Source: JALZUE01 sp051251725 (GTDB taxonomy: Bacteria; Pseudomonadota; Gammaproteobacteria; Enterobacterales; Alteromonadaceae). From it: 15,839 bases of DNA. Below, piece by piece: positions 14,397 through 15,839 of the stretch (its first letter is position 1; each line of letters opens with the position of its first letter). Both the position numbers and the translations under genes were made by a program. Below the pieces are notes generated by a model. The model did no database searches. It was not told the origin of the DNA and saw only the letters and a program-made list of their open reading frames with translations. Location of the stretch: assembly GCA_051251725.1 (NCBI GenBank), contig JBPOFN010000067.1, positions 1-15,839 of the forward strand, in the 5' to 3' direction.

Positions 14397-15377
14397 ATGA
14401 AATCACCATTTAGAAGCATTAATACCTACGTGAATTTATTCTTTATCTTTACGATTGTTGGCTGTTCACAACAGCAAAAAATTACAAAAATAGTCTCCGA
14501 GCAACAAATTACACAAGCTGCAATCAAAGGTAAAAAGAGTAAAATCCAAAAATTATCTTTTAAAAATAATGGTCCAGATATAACTAAAATTACCTCAGCG
14601 ATAACGGGTGAACATGCTAACTTTTGGCGCTTACAATTTTCAGTGCCTAATGGTTTAGCGGCAGGGGAAACAATTGAACTGAATGTCGTTTTTCAACCCC
14701 AATTGGATTTTATTGGTATTGTCAGTAATTCATTAATATTAAAACTTGGATCTGATAAAGAAATTATTTATTCATTAAAAGGGCTTAGTACTAAAGCGTT
14801 AGAAGGTAAAAATGAACCCCCATTAACCGATGTGGTACGAACCTTAGGCTATGATATTAATCTTGGCTGGACAAGTTTAGGCAATAATACCAAGCCTGAA
14901 TTACAAGGTGATGAAATACCGCCGTCATTATTTAAAAAATCGGGGCATGAATTAGTAGAAATGATACCCGTTGCCCGATATAGCACACCATTTTTATTAC
15001 CCTTTGGATATTACACTCTTGACAAGGATGGTATTAAAAAATTTGAAGTGGGCGTATTAGCTGATTCACATACATACCCTGAACATCAAACCCTGATGCC
15101 TGCATTATCGACGGGCACAACCAGTTTTAATCCTGGTAACAAGCTATTTGGTTTTTATACCACCAGTCCGTCACATGATTCTTATTCAGAAGATAAGTGG
15201 AATGCTCTTTGGTTTAAAAAGCACGTCGCCCACGCAGTCAGAATATATGAAATCAAAAACGAAAGCGGAGTCGTCATTAACAACCAATACTTAGTTTGTT
15301 TTGAAGAAGCTTATAATGGTGACTATCAAGACTATGTCTTTGTATTGAAAAATATCAAAGCCATACCTGTAAAATAG
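14397..15377 (+). CDS. Hypothetical lipoprotein with ASH-like and DUF4114-like regions
   Basis: This is a 326-aa protein with a signal peptide and lipobox IVGC (20-23), so an envelope lipoprotein. Residues about 48-132 have the pattern of an ASH/'choice-of-anchor' immunoglobulin-like domain: LSFKNNGPDITKI at the front, the 'GLAAGETIELNVVFQP' strand pair, and a closing SLKGLS. Residues about 145-320 look like a lectin-type beta sandwich ending in CFEEAYNGDYQDYVFVLKNI, similar to the acidic 'FED-DYND' end of DUF4114 proteins, which may bind calcium. Such proteins in marine bacteria often bind carbohydrate, and the alginate-lyase-family lipoprotein upstream fits that. No catalytic motif was recognised. 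The start at 14397 has only a weak ribosome site. A terminator follows at 15437. Confidence 0.7.
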   Translation: MKSPFRSINTYVNLFFIFTIVGCSQQQKITKIVSEQQITQAAIKGKKSKIQKLSFKNNGPDITKITSAITGEHANFWRLQFSVPNGLAAGETIELNVVFQPQLDFIGIVSNSLILKLGSDKEIIYSLKGLSTKALEGKNEPPLTDVVRTLGYDINLGWTSLGNNTKPELQGDEIPPSLFKKSGHELVEMIPVARYSTPFLLPFGYYTLDKDGIKKFEVGVLADSHTYPEHQTLMPALSTGTTSFNPGNKLFGFYTTSPSHDSYSEDKWNALWFKKHVAHAVRIYEIKNESGVVINNQYLVCFEEAYNGDYQDYVFVLKNIKAIPVK

Positions 15378-15436
15378 TCATAGCGAATATTAACGAATAA
15401 AGCACTAACAACCTAAAGTGAGATAAACAAACAACA

Positions 15437-15482
15437 GTAGGCTTTTGTTTATTCGTCAAAAAATTAGCCTACAACTTTTTTT
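15437..15482 (+). terminator. Rho-independent terminator-like hairpin after the lipoprotein gene
   Basis: GTAGGCT (15437-15443) pairs with AGCCTAC (15466-15472). The 22-base loop can extend the stem through its T-rich and A-rich sides. AAC and seven T residues follow. Confidence 0.6.
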
Positions 15483-15609
15483 GCTTCTTATTGAGGCGTT
15501 AAATGGCCTTAACCAGTCTCAATTTAATTTGGATACGTGTCGAAAATATTCAATACCTGTCTTAAACCATAAGTTATCTTAGCTCCAATAACGACTAAGG
15601 AGATAAGAT

Positions 15610-15763
15610 ATGATTTTACGAGCAAACTACTTCGAACTAGCACCCAATGCAATGCAAATTCTGATGGACCAGGAAGGCTATTTACGTGAACAATTCAGTG
15701 TTTCAGAAACAGTACCCTCCCCAACCTGGGAGTTAATTAAATTGAGAATATCCCAAATAAACC
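15610..15763 (+). pseudogene. AhpD-family gene truncated by IS66 insertion
   Basis: A gene starts at ATG 15610 with a near-ideal ribosome site AAGGAG (15597-15602). It reads MILRANYFELAPNAMQILMD, and about 20 residues later SPTWELIKLRISQIN, the N-terminal pattern of carboxymuconolactone decarboxylase/AhpD alkylhydroperoxidase proteins. The redox CxxC motif should follow within a few residues of 'RISQIN'. Instead the reading frame runs into the IS66 end and stops at 15789, giving a 59-aa chimera. The product lacks the catalytic cysteines and must be inactive. The rest of the gene should lie beyond the element. A second, intact member of the superfamily is at 7351-7905. Confidence 0.8.
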
Positions 15764-15839
15764 GTAAACGTCCGGTGATCAGCACCTAGCTAAGTTTTAC
15801 ATTCCAAGGTAGTAAGGTTTCAATATCTGCATTTTGATC
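15764..15839 (-). mobile_element. IS66-family insertion sequence, terminal part
   Basis: The end begins GTAAACGTCCGGTGATCAGC, close to the GTAAGCG ends of IS66-family elements. Directly inside it a minus-strand frame encodes the conserved C-terminus of the IS66 transposase. The sequence enters from the right edge of the window. IS66 elements make 8-bp target duplications, so AATAAACC (15756-15763) is the expected duplicated target; the other copy is outside the window. Confidence 0.85.
15786..15839 (-). CDS. tnpC: IS66-family transposase (TnpC), C-terminal fragment
   Basis: The last 17 codons read DQNADIETLLPWNVKLS followed by TAG. 'D-IE-LLPWN' is the signature of the IS66 transposase C-terminal domain. 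Only this end is in the window; about 500 codons should lie to the right. The stop codon is about 20 bases from the element end. Confidence 0.88.
   Translation of the reverse strand, partial: DQNADIETLLPWNVKLS

Overview
The window looks like DNA from a low-GC marine gammaproteobacterium of the Alteromonadales type (Colwelliaceae or Pseudoalteromonadaceae-like). This is inferred from the AT-rich base composition, the gene families present and general protein similarity; the sequence alone does not prove the genus. It begins inside a tandem repeat array and ends inside an insertion sequence, both of which are typical places for a draft contig to break.

Positions 1-5.6 kb form a replicon maintenance module. 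It holds a sopC-like array of 37-bp repeats each with a 7-bp dyad (1-151), a parA-parB operon (303-2542), a perfect 34-bp palindrome, a plasmid-type primase-like replication protein (2700-4205), and, convergent to it, a divergent homologue of the replication-fork arrest protein Tus (4508-5434, minus). Upstream of tus an identical 12-mer, AGTGTGTCTACC, occurs twice in inverted orientation 145 bp apart. One copy abuts the tus start codon, so these are candidate Ter sites of a non-enterobacterial type. A Tus/Ter pair beside a replication gene suggests a plasmid or plasmid-derived chromid whose fork movement is made directional close to the origin.

Positions 5.6-6.6 kb are mostly non-coding. They hold several strong hairpins, a roughly 185-bp element bounded by short inverted repeats, and a 46-codon lysine-rich small gene (6222-6362, minus).

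Positions 6.6-10.0 kb form a thiol/electrophile-stress cluster. A FrnE-type DsbA oxidoreductase and an AhpD-like carboxymuconolactone decarboxylase family protein lie on the minus strand. A TetR repressor (GTG start) is divergent from a YfcG-type glutathione S-transferase. Four copies of one operator, TACC-N4-GGTA, sit in two pairs: one in the tetR/GST intergenic region and one upstream of the AhpD-like/FrnE genes. This defines a probable local TetR regulon.

Positions 10.1-12.25 kb carry a glutathione-dependent formaldehyde dehydrogenase (frmA/adhC) divergent from a LysR regulator; no S-formylglutathione hydrolase gene is present. A 54-codon orphan gene follows behind an extended -10 promoter enclosed in an 11-bp inverted repeat. 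Two predicted lipoproteins come next: an alginate-lyase-superfamily (PF05426; PL5/PL38-like) enzyme and a protein with an ASH-like beta domain and a DUF4114-like C-terminus.

At the right edge an AhpD-family gene is cut after about 51 codons by an IS66-family element. Its terminal repeat and the last 17 codons of its minus-strand transposase are visible.
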